Origin: Fusobacterium_C necrophorum_A | Lineage (GTDB): Bacteria; Fusobacteriota; Fusobacteriia; Fusobacteriales; Fusobacteriaceae | NCBI RefSeq assembly: GCF_004134945.1 | Contig: NZ_SBAP01000005.1 | Coordinates: forward strand, 1-64,000 | Length of the DNA: 64,000 nucleotides | Reading direction: 5' to 3' | Shown: positions 1-9,065 of the stretch, piece by piece | Layout: the number at the start of each line of letters is the position of its first letter | How positions within the stretch are numbered: position 1 is the stretch's first letter | The notes under the pieces: generated by a model | Told to the model about the DNA's origin: nothing | Seen by the model: only the letters and a program-made list of their open reading frames with translations | The model's database searches: none | Made by a program: the position numbers and the translations under genes

Positions 1-119
1 ACTAGCTTCAAGATAAGTATTCTATGAGGAAGCTTCGAGAACAGGAGCTGGATAGGTTGGGGGTGTACGCGCAGTAATGTGTTTAGCTGACCAATACTAA
101 TCGAACGAAATTTTAATCG
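1..119 (+). rRNA. rrl: 23S ribosomal RNA, 3' end (partial)
   Basis: The first ~120 bases match the conserved 3' end of 23S rRNA, including the motif around GACCAATACTAATCGAACG near position 90-107, the usual last conserved block of the molecule. The gene starts outside the window. The exact 3' end is estimated from the usual distance after this block and could be off by a few bases. A 5S gene follows about 85 bases downstream, with no tRNA in the spacer. Confidence 0.9.
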
Positions 120-204
120 GGAGTTTGTAAGACTACTATACAGTTTTGAAGGTCTATGGGAAAGAAGAGATAGACAAGAGAGAAAAAATATGCTAAAATA
201 GCAA

Positions 205-323
205 TGCTTGGTGAATATAGCTATGGGGGTACACCTAGACACATTCCGAACCTAGAAGTTAAGCCCATACACGCAGAAAGTACTTGGTTGGAAGCGACCC
301 GGGAGGATATGTCTTTGCCAAGC
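205..323 (+). rRNA. rrf: 5S ribosomal RNA
   Basis: About 119 bases with the 5S signature: terminal stem TGCTTGGTG near the 5' end pairing with the TTGCCAAGC end, and the conserved internal block CCGAACCTAGAAGTTAAGCC. It follows the 23S end in the normal 16S-23S-5S order. A run of seven T directly after the closing stem (324-330) suggests termination or processing at this point. Confidence 0.92.
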
Positions 324-380
324 TTTTTTTATTTTTTGAAACATTTTCAATAAAATAAGGGGAGAAGAAATACTTTATAA

Positions 381-420
381 ATGAAGGAATGGACTATGAA
401 GAGATTTCCTTCATTTTTTA
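381..420 (+). terminator. Second terminator of the rRNA operon
   Basis: Inverted repeat ATGAAGGAA (381-389) and TTCCTTCAT (406-414) with a 16-base loop, followed by a T run. It lies between the 5S gene and the ATPase promoter and fits a rho-independent terminator insulating the rRNA operon. Confidence 0.75.
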
Positions 421-437
421 TTGTTCAAAAAAATGAC

Positions 438-466
438 TTGAAGTTTTTTGAAACGGGGATTATAAT
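438..466 (+). promoter_or_regulatory. Sigma-70-type promoter of the V-ATPase operon
   Basis: TTGAAG (438-443), 17-base spacer, TATAAT (461-466). The spacing is ideal and the -10 is perfect. It is the only strong promoter seen between the rRNA terminators and ntpF, so it probably drives the whole ATPase operon from a start near position 473, giving a leader of about 110 bases. Confidence 0.7.
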
Positions 467-586
467 GAAATTAATAGAATAATTTAAATTATTTATCTAA
501 ATGTTTGTTTTTTGTTATATTTAATGATAAAAATACAAAATGCTTTAACAAAGGCCATTAGAATGGAAAATTTTGGAGGTGATGAT

Positions 587-928
587 TTGTCTAATAATGC
601 AATAGAGAAAATAAAGGATACAGAATTAAATGCAAAAAAGCTATTGGAAAAAGCACAGGAAGAAGCAATATTCTTAAGGGATGAAAGTAAGAGAAAGTGT
701 ATTGAAAGATGTGAGAAAAGGATTCAAAATGCTTTACAGGATGCAGAAAAGGTGAAGAGTAGATATCAAGAGGAAGGAGAAAAAATAGCGAAACCTATTT
801 TTAAAGAAGCGGAAAGAACCATCTCCAAAATTAGAAATGTAGAGGAGGGAGTACTTGATTCAGTAGTAGATTTGATTGTAGAGAGGATTGTGAGTTCAAA
901 TGGCAATAGTCAAAATGAAAAAATTTGA
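587..928 (+). CDS. ntpF: V-type ATPase peripheral stalk subunit (G/H-like, NtpF)
   Basis: Small, highly charged, Lys/Glu-rich protein of 113 residues predicted to be one long coiled coil, as in the peripheral-stalk G/H subunit of bacterial V-type ATPases. It would pair with subunit E (ntpE, downstream) to brace the catalytic head against the membrane part. The start chosen is TTG at 587, because GGAGGT at 575-580 is six bases upstream; the frame is open back to 512 but without a ribosome site there. It is the first gene of the operon and overlaps ntpI by 29 bases. The family call rests mostly on position and composition, since this subunit is poorly conserved. Confidence 0.8.
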   Translation: MSNNAIEKIKDTELNAKKLLEKAQEEAIFLRDESKRKCIERCEKRIQNALQDAEKVKSRYQEEGEKIAKPIFKEAERTISKIRNVEEGVLDSVVDLIVERIVSSNGNSQNEKI

Positions 929-2816
929 ATTGTTTACTCTCAATAATATTAGAGGGCGATTACTGGAAGAATTACAAAAGTTTAAATTTGTCCATTTTGT
1001 TGAGAGTGAGTCTGAAGAAGAGATATTAAAAGAAATAGAGCTTCCGAAAGAGTCTTTTTTTTTAAAGGAGGACAGTCAAAAATTAAAATGGATGATTGAG
1101 TCTTTGAGAAAGGAACAAGCCAAAAAAATTTTTCCAACAATGAATTTTGGAGAGTTGGAAGGAAAGGCAAAGGAGTATTCTTTTCAGCAGGATTTTGATA
1201 CCTTGGATTTGATTTACCAAGAAAAAGAACAAAATAAACAAGAATTGACAAGTCTAAAAACAAAAAAGCAGGAGTTGAGAATTTGGATGCAAATTCGAGA
1301 ACCTCTTGCAACTTTGAAAAAATTTGAAAGAACAAAAGCGGTATTTGGAAATATATCAAATAAAATATTTCCTATAGTAGAAGAGAAATTAGACTTTTTT
1401 GAAAAAACCTATTTCGAAAAAATATATGAAGATTCCAATACGATTCATTTATTTTTTTTAATCTCTTTCTCAGAAGAAGATAAAGTTATGGAATTATTGA
1501 GAACGTATGGCTTTACAGAGCTTCATTTCTCTTTTTTAGGAACCTTTCAGGATGAGTTGAAAAAAATAGAAATGAGAGAAGAGGAATTGAAGAAGAGAAA
1601 TGTCATTTTAGAGCAGAAGGAAGAAAAACTTCGTGAAAATCTTTCGGAAATGGAGATAAAGAAGGAATATTTGGAAAATATTATTTTGAGAGACGATGTA
1701 CTTAGCAATTTTAGAAAAACCGACTTTGTGAATATTATTGAGGGCTACATTCCTGCCAATTTGGAAAAAGAGTTTCAAACACTTGTTGACGATGTTTCAG
1801 AAAAAAAGAGTTTTTTAAAAATTTCTGATGTCGATCCTGAGGATCCAAAAGTTCCTATTATTTTAAAAAATTTCAAATTTTTCTCTTTGTTTGAATCTGT
1901 CACGAAGATGTATGCACTGCCAAGATATCATGAAATAGATCCAACTCCGGTACTATCCGTATTTTATTGGATTTTCTTTGGAATGATGGTAGCGGACTTT
2001 GCATATGGACTCATTTTATGTTTAGCGACAGGCGTAGCTTTGCATTTTTTGAAACTTCGTGATCAAAGTCGGAAGTTTTTAGAATTCTTTTTTGCTTTGA
2101 GTTTTTCAACAATGATATGGGGATTGATTTACGGAAGTGCTTTTGGAGATTTGATTCATCTTCCGACACAGATACTTGATTCTTCGAAAGATTTTATGTC
2201 TATTTTAATCCTTTCTATCATATTTGGAGGAGTTCATTTAGTAACGGCTCTTGGAATGAAAGCGTATGTATTGATTAAAAATGAACACTGGATAGATGCT
2301 TTTTATGATGTATTTTTGTGGTATTTGACACTGACAAGTGTCATCTTGCTTATTTTGTCGGGCAGATTTGTTTTCAGCCCTCTCGTAAAAACTATTATTT
2401 CTGTTTGTGCCCTTCTTGGAATGCTTGGAATAGTAGCTTTCAGTGCGAGAGATGCTAAAACATTGGCAGGACGAATAGGGGGAGGATTATATTCCTTATA
2501 TGGAATTACTTCCTACATAGGAGATTTTGTGTCTTATTTACGACTGATGGCCTTGGGTCTTGCGGGAGGATTTATTGCCGTGGCGATCAATATTATTGTG
2601 AAAAAATTGGCAGAGACGGGCTTCGTGGGTTTTATTTTTGGAATTGTTATTTTTGCCTTCGGACAGACTTTCAATGTCTTTTTAAGTTTGTTGTCGGCAT
2701 ATGTTCATACTTCACGTTTAACCTATGTAGAGTTTTTTTCTAAATTTTACGAGGGTGGAGGAAAGGCTTTTAAAAATTTCAGGTCAGAGAGTCAATATTT
2801 TGAGATGAAGGAATGA
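900..2816 (+). CDS. ntpI: V-type ATP synthase subunit I (membrane stator, a-subunit)
   Basis: 638 residues. The first ~330 residues are hydrophilic and coiled-coil rich (cytoplasmic arm that contacts the E/G stalks); the rest carries seven or eight hydrophobic segments, the usual layout of NtpI/V-type subunit a. The conserved arginine expected to face the K ring fits the segment SYLRLMALGLAGGFIA around residues 545-560. The product forms the two ion half-channels next to the K ring. The start at 900 lies inside the end of ntpF; an alternative ATG at 915 would remove only five residues. Confidence 0.95.
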   Translation: MAIVKMKKFELFTLNNIRGRLLEELQKFKFVHFVESESEEEILKEIELPKESFFLKEDSQKLKWMIESLRKEQAKKIFPTMNFGELEGKAKEYSFQQDFDTLDLIYQEKEQNKQELTSLKTKKQELRIWMQIREPLATLKKFERTKAVFGNISNKIFPIVEEKLDFFEKTYFEKIYEDSNTIHLFFLISFSEEDKVMELLRTYGFTELHFSFLGTFQDELKKIEMREEELKKRNVILEQKEEKLRENLSEMEIKKEYLENIILRDDVLSNFRKTDFVNIIEGYIPANLEKEFQTLVDDVSEKKSFLKISDVDPEDPKVPIILKNFKFFSLFESVTKMYALPRYHEIDPTPVLSVFYWIFFGMMVADFAYGLILCLATGVALHFLKLRDQSRKFLEFFFALSFSTMIWGLIYGSAFGDLIHLPTQILDSSKDFMSILILSIIFGGVHLVTALGMKAYVLIKNEHWIDAFYDVFLWYLTLTSVILLILSGRFVFSPLVKTIISVCALLGMLGIVAFSARDAKTLAGRIGGGLYSLYGITSYIGDFVSYLRLMALGLAGGFIAVAINIIVKKLAETGFVGFIFGIVIFAFGQTFNVFLSLLSAYVHTSRLTYVEFFSKFYEGGGKAFKNFRSESQYFEMKE

Positions 2817-2846
2817 AAAAATTAAATAGAAAAGGAGAAAAGGAAG

Positions 2847-3332
2847 ATGAGAGATTTTATGACAATAATTGCAGAAAATGGCGGAGTTGTTTTTGGAATT
2901 TTAGGAGCAGTGCTTGCAGTTTTATTGGCTGGAATCGGATCGGCACAAGGGGTTAGAATCGCAGGAGAAGCAGCCGCAGGAATTGTGATTGACGAACCGG
3001 AAAAATTTGGGAAAGCTATGGTCTTGCAACTTTTGCCCGGGACACAAGGACTTTATGGATTTGTAATAGGTCTTTTGATCATGTTTCGACTGAATGCCGG
3101 AATGTCATTGGTAGAAGGAATATATTTGCTAATTGCCGCTCTACCTGTAGGATTGGTTGGATTAAAGTCAGCTTTTTATCAAGGAAAAGTTGCAGTAGCG
3201 GGAATCAATATTTTGGCAAAGAATGAACCTCATCAAACAAAGGGAATTATTCTGGCTGTTATGGTAGAAACATATGCAGTTTTGGCCTTTGTTATGTCTC
3301 TTTTATTACTAAGCCAAGTAAGTTTTTCCTAG
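2847..3332 (+). CDS. ntpK: V-type ATP synthase subunit K, Na+-type rotor ring
   Basis: 161-residue, four-helix proteolipid made of two fused hairpins, which forms the membrane rotor ring. Only the second hairpin keeps the ion-binding carboxylate (E141 in VETYAVLAF); the first has Q67 in its place, as in Enterococcus hirae NtpK. All side chains that bind Na+ in E. hirae (L61, T64, Q65, Q110, E139) are present with a constant offset of two: L63, T66, Q67, Q112, E141. This supports a Na+-translocating enzyme. A good ribosome site (AGGAG/AAGGAAG) precedes the ATG. Confidence 0.96.
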   Translation: MRDFMTIIAENGGVVFGILGAVLAVLLAGIGSAQGVRIAGEAAAGIVIDEPEKFGKAMVLQLLPGTQGLYGFVIGLLIMFRLNAGMSLVEGIYLLIAALPVGLVGLKSAFYQGKVAVAGINILAKNEPHQTKGIILAVMVETYAVLAFVMSLLLLSQVSFS

Positions 3333-3362
3333 TAAAATTTCAGAAATGAAGGATGTGATGAA

Positions 3363-3917
3363 ATGTCCCATTTAGATAATTTAATGAAAGAGATTATGCA
3401 GCAAGCTACCAAAGAAGCGGAAGAAGTCTTAGAAAAAGCAAAATTGGAAAGTTCAAAATTTTCTGAAATAGAGGAAGGGAAAGCAGAAAAAAAGAGCAGA
3501 GAAATTTTGCAAAAGGCGGAAATAGAGGGAGTTGCCAAAAAAGAAAAAATACTTTCCAATGCTAAATTGAGAGCAAGAGATATGGTTCTTTTTGCAAAAC
3601 AGGAAATAGTTATGAATGTTTTGAATCGTGTTTTAGAAAAATTGGAAAATTTGGATGAAGAGCGATATTTACAGTTTGTAGAGAATAGAATAAAACAACT
3701 CAAAGAGCCTGATGATACGACAGAAGTTCTGCTGACAAAAGGAATGAAACAGAAAGTAGGAAAGGAAGTATTTGGCTACAAGATTTCTGAGGAAACAGTT
3801 AGCTCAGGTTGCAGTATAAAAGTAGGAGAGCTTTTTTATAATAATGAGTTTACAACTCTTTTAGATTATTATAAAGAAGATTTGGAAAAGGAAATTTTAG
3901 AAAGAATTTTCACTTAG
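3363..3917 (+). CDS. ntpE: V-type ATP synthase subunit E (peripheral stalk)
   Basis: 184 residues. The N-terminal ~100 residues are a charged coiled coil and the C-terminal ~80 form the mixed alpha/beta domain that binds the top of the catalytic head. It pairs with the NtpF product to form the peripheral stalk. Position between K and C subunits is the conserved one. AAGGA lies eight bases before the ATG. The protein is weakly conserved, so the call relies on the operon order as well as composition. Confidence 0.9.
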   Translation: MSHLDNLMKEIMQQATKEAEEVLEKAKLESSKFSEIEEGKAEKKSREILQKAEIEGVAKKEKILSNAKLRARDMVLFAKQEIVMNVLNRVLEKLENLDEERYLQFVENRIKQLKEPDDTTEVLLTKGMKQKVGKEVFGYKISEETVSSGCSIKVGELFYNNEFTTLLDYYKEDLEKEILERIFT

Positions 3918-3926
3918 GAGGTTTTT

Positions 3927-4925
3927 ATGGAGAGAGAATTGTTTATTCAATCAAGTGTGAGAATACGGAATCTCGAAAAAAAGCTCCTAACAAAGCCTCA
4001 GCTCGAAAGATTGGGAGGGGCCGAAACGATACAGGACTCTTTTACATATTTGAAGGAAACTGCCTATGCAGAAGAATTGACAAAGTTGGATAGGATTGAA
4101 AATTTTGATATTGTTTTTTCAAGCTCCTTGAATAGTATGTATAAAACTATTTTAGAAATGGCATCAGAAAAAGAGCTTGTAAAAATATTGACTTATAAAT
4201 ATGGATTTCATAATATAAAAGTTGCCTTGAAAGAAAAAATTTTAGGAGAAGATTTTTCGGACGTGTATTCAGAACTTTATCAAGAAATTCCAGATGAAGT
4301 AAAAAAACAGATAGAAGAAGAAAAAAAAGAATCGAATATCTGGTATCGGAATATAGCCATTCAGGCTTATAAACTCTATCAAGAAACAGGGGATCCACAA
4401 AAAATTGAGTTTTTTGTAGATAAACAATATTTTCAGAAAATTTTAGAAACGGCACAGTCTTTTGACTTGCCATTGATTGAAAAATATTTTAGAAAAATGA
4501 TTGATTTTACAAATCTTCGAAGCTTTATTCGCTGTCAAAAACAGGGACAAAATTTCGAGATTTTGAAAGAAGCCTGGATTAAGGGAGGAAGCCTTTGCTT
4601 TGAAGAGATTTCAAAATATTTTTACAGAGATCTTCAAGAATTTGCTGAAAAATATAGAAACACGGAGATAGGAGAAGGATTTCTGCAAAGTATCAAGGAG
4701 TACAAAAAAACAGGTTTGTTATTACATTTTGAAAAGCAGATGGATGATGAGTTGACGAATTTATTAAAAAAAGCAAAGCAAATCACATACGGACCGGAAG
4801 TCCTGTTTGCATATATTCATGCCAAGGAAATTGAAATTAAAAATTTAAGAATTATTTTTGTAGGGAAAGCAAATGGACTTTCAAGTGACTTTATAAGGGA
4901 AAGGTTGCGTGACACATATGTATAA
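3927..4925 (+). CDS. ntpC: V-type ATP synthase subunit C (d-type, central stalk socket)
   Basis: 332 residues, soluble and mostly helical, the length typical of NtpC/V-ATPase subunit d. It caps the K ring and forms the socket that connects it to the central stalk subunits D and F. The family's N-terminal VRxRxLEKKLL-type segment is visible near residues 10-22. A strong AGGAGG lies upstream of the ATG. The 3' end overlaps the next gene by a few bases, which suggests coupled translation. Confidence 0.93.
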   Translation: MERELFIQSSVRIRNLEKKLLTKPQLERLGGAETIQDSFTYLKETAYAEELTKLDRIENFDIVFSSSLNSMYKTILEMASEKELVKILTYKYGFHNIKVALKEKILGEDFSDVYSELYQEIPDEVKKQIEEEKKESNIWYRNIAIQAYKLYQETGDPQKIEFFVDKQYFQKILETAQSFDLPLIEKYFRKMIDFTNLRSFIRCQKQGQNFEILKEAWIKGGSLCFEEISKYFYRDLQEFAEKYRNTEIGEGFLQSIKEYKKTGLLLHFEKQMDDELTNLLKKAKQITYGPEVLFAYIHAKEIEIKNLRIIFVGKANGLSSDFIRERLRDTYV

Positions 4926-5226
4926 AATTGCCGTTATAGGTGATAAAGATTCTATTCTCGGATTTAAAGTTCTGGGTGTTCATGTCTTTAGTGTCATAGA
5001 TGCACGGGATGCCAGAAAAACTCTTGACAGGATTGCAAAACAAGAGTATGGAATTATCTTTATCACAGAAGAACTTGCCAAGGATATTCCCGATACGATA
5101 CAGAGATATAATCATGAAGTGGTACCTGCAATTATATTGATTCCAAGCAATAAAGGAAGCTTACATATCGGGTTGGATAATATCGACAAAAATGTTGAGA
5201 AGGCAATAGGTTCGAATATATTATAG
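4918..5226 (+). CDS. ntpG: V-type ATP synthase subunit F (central stalk, NtpG)
   Basis: 102 residues beginning MYKIAVIGDKDSILGFK, the classical start of V-type subunit F, a small Rossmann-like protein that binds subunit D in the rotor stalk. The ATG at 4918 was chosen by similarity to the family N-terminus; an in-frame GTG at 4909 has better spacing from AAGG at 4901-4904 and would add three residues. The gene overlaps the end of ntpC by eight bases. Confidence 0.93.
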   Translation: MYKIAVIGDKDSILGFKVLGVHVFSVIDARDARKTLDRIAKQEYGIIFITEELAKDIPDTIQRYNHEVVPAIILIPSNKGSLHIGLDNIDKNVEKAIGSNIL

Positions 5227-5243
5227 AAAGTGAGGGCTTAACA

Positions 5244-7022
5244 TTGAAAGAAGGTAGAATAGTTAAGGTTTCCGGTCCCTTGGTTGTGGCAGAGGGAATG
5301 GAAGAGGCCAATGTATATGACGTTGTAGAAGTTTCAGAGAACAAGCTCGTTGGAGAAATTATAGAAATGAGGGGAGATAAGGCATCTATTCAGGTTTATG
5401 AAGAAACAACAGGAATTGGACCGGGGGATATTGTAGTAAGTACCGGAAGTCCATTGTCCATTGAACTTGGACCCGGAATGTTGGAACAAATGTTCGATGG
5501 GATTCAAAGACCTCTTTTAAATCTTCAGAAAGCAGCAGGAGATTTTTTAACCAAAGGAGTTAGTGTTCCTTCCTTGAATCGAGAAACTCTTTGGGAATTT
5601 CATCCGGAAGTCAAAGTGGGGGAAGAATTGAAACCGGGAACAATTTTCGGAAGTGTTCAAGAAACCGAAGTCATTCGACATAAACTTATGACTCCACATG
5701 GAATATATGGAAAGGTAAAAGAAATCAGGGAGGGAAAATTTACAGTAGACTCTGTTGTCTGCCTTGTGGACACTGAAGATGGAGAAAAAGAGTTGACCAT
5801 GATGCAAAAATGGCCGGTCAGAAAAGGAAGACCTTATCTTAAGAAATTGAATCCTATCAGTCCTTTAGTGACAGGACAAAGAATTATTGATACCTTTTTT
5901 CCGGTTACCAAGGGAGGAGCGGCTGCCATTCCGGGACCTTTCGGTTCGGGGAAAACGGTAATTCAACACCAACTTGCCAAGTGGGCAGATGCTGAAATTG
6001 TTGTCTATGTGGGTTGTGGAGAACGTGGAAATGAGATGACAGATGTCCTTATGGAATTTCCGGAAATTATAGATCCAAAAACCGGACAATCTTTGATGAA
6101 GAGAACGGTACTAATAGCAAATACTTCCAATATGCCGGTGGCTGCCAGAGAGGCTTCCATTTACACCGGAATTACAATTGCGGAATATTTCAGAGATATG
6201 GGATATTCTGTGGCATTGATGGCAGATTCTACAAGTCGTTGGGCAGAGGCTCTTCGAGAAATGTCCGGTCGTTTGGAAGAAATGCCCGGAGATGAAGGGT
6301 ATCCGGCGTATTTGGCAAGTAGAATTGCGGAGTTTTATGAACGAGCCGGACTTGTACAATGTTTGGGAAATGAGAAAGAGGGAGCTTTGACCGTTATCGG
6401 AGCTGTATCTCCTCCGGGAGGAGATATTTCAGAACCGGTTTCTCAAGCGACACTGAGAATTGTGAAGGTGTTCTGGGGATTGGATTATGCCTTGTCTTAT
6501 CGTAGGCATTTTCCTGCAATTAACTGGTTGAATTCTTATTCCTTGTATCAGGAAAAAATAGATCAGTATATGGACAACACCATTGATTCCCATTTTTCAA
6601 GCTATAGAATTCAATCTATGGTTCTGTTACAGGAAGAAGCAAAGTTGCAAGAAATTGTAAGATTGGTCGGAAGAGATTCTCTTTCAGAGGAGGATCAGTT
6701 AAAATTGGAAGTTGCAAAATCTTTGAGGGAAGATTTTCTGCAACAAAATGCTTTTCATGAGATTGACACCTATTGTTCTCTTCCAAAGCAATTTCGCATG
6801 TTGAAATTGATTCTAAGTTTTTATGAGGAGGCAAGGGAGGCTTTATCTAACAATATTTATTTAAGGGAAATATTATCTCTTCCTGTTCGTGAAAAGATTG
6901 CGAGAGCAAAAAATATCAGCGAAGATGCCTTGAATACTTTTGACGGTATCATGGAAGAACTGAAAGAAGCTATGAAAAAATTAGTAGCAGAAGGAGGGAA
7001 CTCTAATGCTGAAAGAATATAA
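5244..7022 (+). CDS. ntpA: V-type ATP synthase catalytic subunit A
   Basis: 592 residues, the usual length. It has the P-loop GPFGSGKT at residues 231-238, followed by the GERGNEMTDVL catalytic-glutamate segment and the SRWAEALREMS and GDEGYPAYLAS motifs of the A subunit. The ~100-residue bulge insertion that separates A from B subunits is present between the N-terminal barrel and the P-loop. It hydrolyses ATP in the A3B3 head. Translation starts at TTG (5244) with GTGAGGG seven bases upstream. It overlaps ntpB by 17 bases. Confidence 0.98.
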   Translation: MKEGRIVKVSGPLVVAEGMEEANVYDVVEVSENKLVGEIIEMRGDKASIQVYEETTGIGPGDIVVSTGSPLSIELGPGMLEQMFDGIQRPLLNLQKAAGDFLTKGVSVPSLNRETLWEFHPEVKVGEELKPGTIFGSVQETEVIRHKLMTPHGIYGKVKEIREGKFTVDSVVCLVDTEDGEKELTMMQKWPVRKGRPYLKKLNPISPLVTGQRIIDTFFPVTKGGAAAIPGPFGSGKTVIQHQLAKWADAEIVVYVGCGERGNEMTDVLMEFPEIIDPKTGQSLMKRTVLIANTSNMPVAAREASIYTGITIAEYFRDMGYSVALMADSTSRWAEALREMSGRLEEMPGDEGYPAYLASRIAEFYERAGLVQCLGNEKEGALTVIGAVSPPGGDISEPVSQATLRIVKVFWGLDYALSYRRHFPAINWLNSYSLYQEKIDQYMDNTIDSHFSSYRIQSMVLLQEEAKLQEIVRLVGRDSLSEEDQLKLEVAKSLREDFLQQNAFHEIDTYCSLPKQFRMLKLILSFYEEAREALSNNIYLREILSLPVREKIARAKNISEDALNTFDGIMEELKEAMKKLVAEGGNSNAERI

Positions 7023-8382
7023 AACAGTACGAGAAGTTGTAGGTCCTTTGATGATTGTCGAAGGGGTAGAAGGAATTAAATACGAAGAGTTGGTGGAGAT
7101 TCAAACGCAAACAGGAGAAAAAAGACGGGGACGTGTGTTGGAAATTGAAAGAGACAAGGCTATGATTCAGTTATTTGAGGGATCTGCCGGAATTAACTTG
7201 AAAGAAACCAAAGTACGTTTTTTAGGAAAACCTTTAGAACTTGGAGTGTCAGAAGATATGATAGGACGTATTTTTGACGGGCTTGGAAATCCTATTGATC
7301 AGGGACCTAATATTATTCCCGAAAAAAAGGTGGACATTAACGGCTCTCCAATCAATCCGGTCTCCAGAGATTACCCGTCGGAATTTATTCAAACAGGAAT
7401 TTCTACCATTGATGGGTTGAATACTTTAGTAAGAGGACAAAAATTACCTATTTTTTCCGGTTCAGGGCTTCCACACAACAATGTAGCTGCCCAAATAGCC
7501 AGACAGGCAAAGGTATTGGGAGAGGGGGATAAGTTCGCAGTAGTCTTTGCTGCTATGGGAATTACTTTTGAGGAAGCACAGTTCTTTCGAGATGATTTTA
7601 CAAGAACGGGAGCAATTGATAGAGCGGTTTTGTTTATGAATTTGGCAGATGACCCTGCAATTGAAAGAATTTCAACTCCAAGAATGGCATTGACCTGTGC
7701 GGAATATCTTGCTTTTGAAAAAGGAATGCATGTATTGGTAATCTTAACGGATTTAACAAATTATGCGGAAGCGCTTCGTGAAGTTTCTGCTGCCAGAAAA
7801 GAAGTTCCCGGTAGAAGGGGATATCCGGGATATTTATATACTGACCTTTCTCAACTTTATGAAAGAGCAGGAAGAATCAAAGGAAGACCGGGATCTATTA
7901 CTCAAATTCCTATTTTGACAATGCCGGAAGATGATATTACACATCCGATTCCGGATTTGACAGGATATATTACGGAAGGACAAATTATTCTTTCAAGAGA
8001 ACTTTATAAAAGTGGAATAGAACCTCCTATTTTCGTCATTCCGTCTCTTTCCAGGTTGAAAGATAAAGGAATTGGAAAAGAAAAAACCAGGGAAGATCAT
8101 GCGGATACAATGAACCAGATTTATGCGGGATATGCTTCCGGAAGGGAGGCAAGGGAACTGGCAGTTATTTTAGGAGAAACTGCTCTTTCCGACTCTGATA
8201 AAGCCTTTGCAAAGTTTGCAGAAGCTTTTGATAGGGAATATGTGAATCAGGGCTATGAAACGAATCGAAGCATTGAAGAAACTTTAAATCTCGGTTGGAA
8301 ACTTCTAAGGATTGTTCCAAAAACAGAGTTGAAGAGAATTCGAGAGGAATATTTGAATAAATATTTGACAGAAGAAGAATAG
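7006..8382 (+). CDS. ntpB: V-type ATP synthase non-catalytic subunit B
   Basis: 458 residues with the nucleotide-binding fold but, as expected for B subunits, no intact Walker A (the equivalent segment reads IFSGSGLPHNN). It contains FFRDDFTRTGAIDRAV, EVSAARKEVPGRRGYPGYLYTDL and the SLSRLKDKGIGKEKTREDH segment that contributes the arginine finger region. It forms the A3B3 hexamer with ntpA. GGAGGG lies upstream of the ATG, inside the ntpA 3' end. Confidence 0.98.
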   Translation: MLKEYKTVREVVGPLMIVEGVEGIKYEELVEIQTQTGEKRRGRVLEIERDKAMIQLFEGSAGINLKETKVRFLGKPLELGVSEDMIGRIFDGLGNPIDQGPNIIPEKKVDINGSPINPVSRDYPSEFIQTGISTIDGLNTLVRGQKLPIFSGSGLPHNNVAAQIARQAKVLGEGDKFAVVFAAMGITFEEAQFFRDDFTRTGAIDRAVLFMNLADDPAIERISTPRMALTCAEYLAFEKGMHVLVILTDLTNYAEALREVSAARKEVPGRRGYPGYLYTDLSQLYERAGRIKGRPGSITQIPILTMPEDDITHPIPDLTGYITEGQIILSRELYKSGIEPPIFVIPSLSRLKDKGIGKEKTREDHADTMNQIYAGYASGREARELAVILGETALSDSDKAFAKFAEAFDREYVNQGYETNRSIEETLNLGWKLLRIVPKTELKRIREEYLNKYLTEEE

Positions 8383-8392
8383 GAGGGGAAGC

Positions 8393-9028
8393 ATGGCGAA
8401 ACTGAATGTGAATCCTACCAGAATGTCACTTTCTAATTTAAAAAGCAGATTGGCTACCGCCAAAAGGGGACATAAACTTTTAAAGGACAAACAGGATGAG
8501 TTGATGAGAATATTTATTGACATGATTCGTAAGAATAAAATTCTTCGAATGGAAGTCGAAAAAGCATTGTCTCATTCTTTTAAATCGTTTCTTCTTGCGA
8601 GTGCGGTCATGAGTCCGGAGTTTTTAGAGGCAGCCGTTTCTTTTCCGAAAGAAAAAATTATGCTGGAAATAATTTTGAAGAATGTGATGAGTGTGAATAT
8701 TCCGAAAATGGAATTTCAAAGAGAAAAGACAGAGGGAGGACTTTTTCCCTATGGATTTGTACAAACTTCTTCAGAGTTGGATGATGCCATTGTGGAACTT
8801 CATGAGGTTATGAATCAGCTATTGGAATTAGCAGAAGTTGAAAAAGCTTGTCAGTTGATGGCAGATGAGATCGAAAAGACGAGGAGACGGGTCAATGCTT
8901 TGGAATATAGGACAATTCCGGATTTAGAAGAAACGATTAAATTTATCCGAATGAAATTGGATGAAAATGAAAGAGCAACAATCACAAGATTGATGAAGGT
9001 AAAGGATATTATTGCGAAACAGGCATAA
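8393..9028 (+). CDS. ntpD: V-type ATP synthase subunit D (central rotor shaft)
   Basis: 211 residues starting with the family signature NPTRMSLSNLKSRLATAKRGH; two long helices at either end form the rotor shaft inside the A3B3 head. AGGAGGGG precedes the ATG. It is the last ATPase gene, completing the order F-I-K-E-C-G-A-B-D known from E. hirae. No terminator is visible after its stop. Confidence 0.97.
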   Translation: MAKLNVNPTRMSLSNLKSRLATAKRGHKLLKDKQDELMRIFIDMIRKNKILRMEVEKALSHSFKSFLLASAVMSPEFLEAAVSFPKEKIMLEIILKNVMSVNIPKMEFQREKTEGGLFPYGFVQTSSELDDAIVELHEVMNQLLELAEVEKACQLMADEIEKTRRRVNALEYRTIPDLEETIKFIRMKLDENERATITRLMKVKDIIAKQA

Positions 9029-9065
9029 TGGAATATTTTGAATTAAAATAAGTGCGGGGGTAATG

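Noticed and set aside
982..1359. 125-codon minus-strand ORF opposite ntpI
   Set aside because: Antisense shadow of a Lys/Glu-rich coiled-coil gene; composition (Leu/Phe/Ser) is what the complement produces.
3329..3703. 124-codon minus-strand ORF opposite ntpE
   Set aside because: Antisense shadow of a charged coiled-coil gene, no ribosome site.
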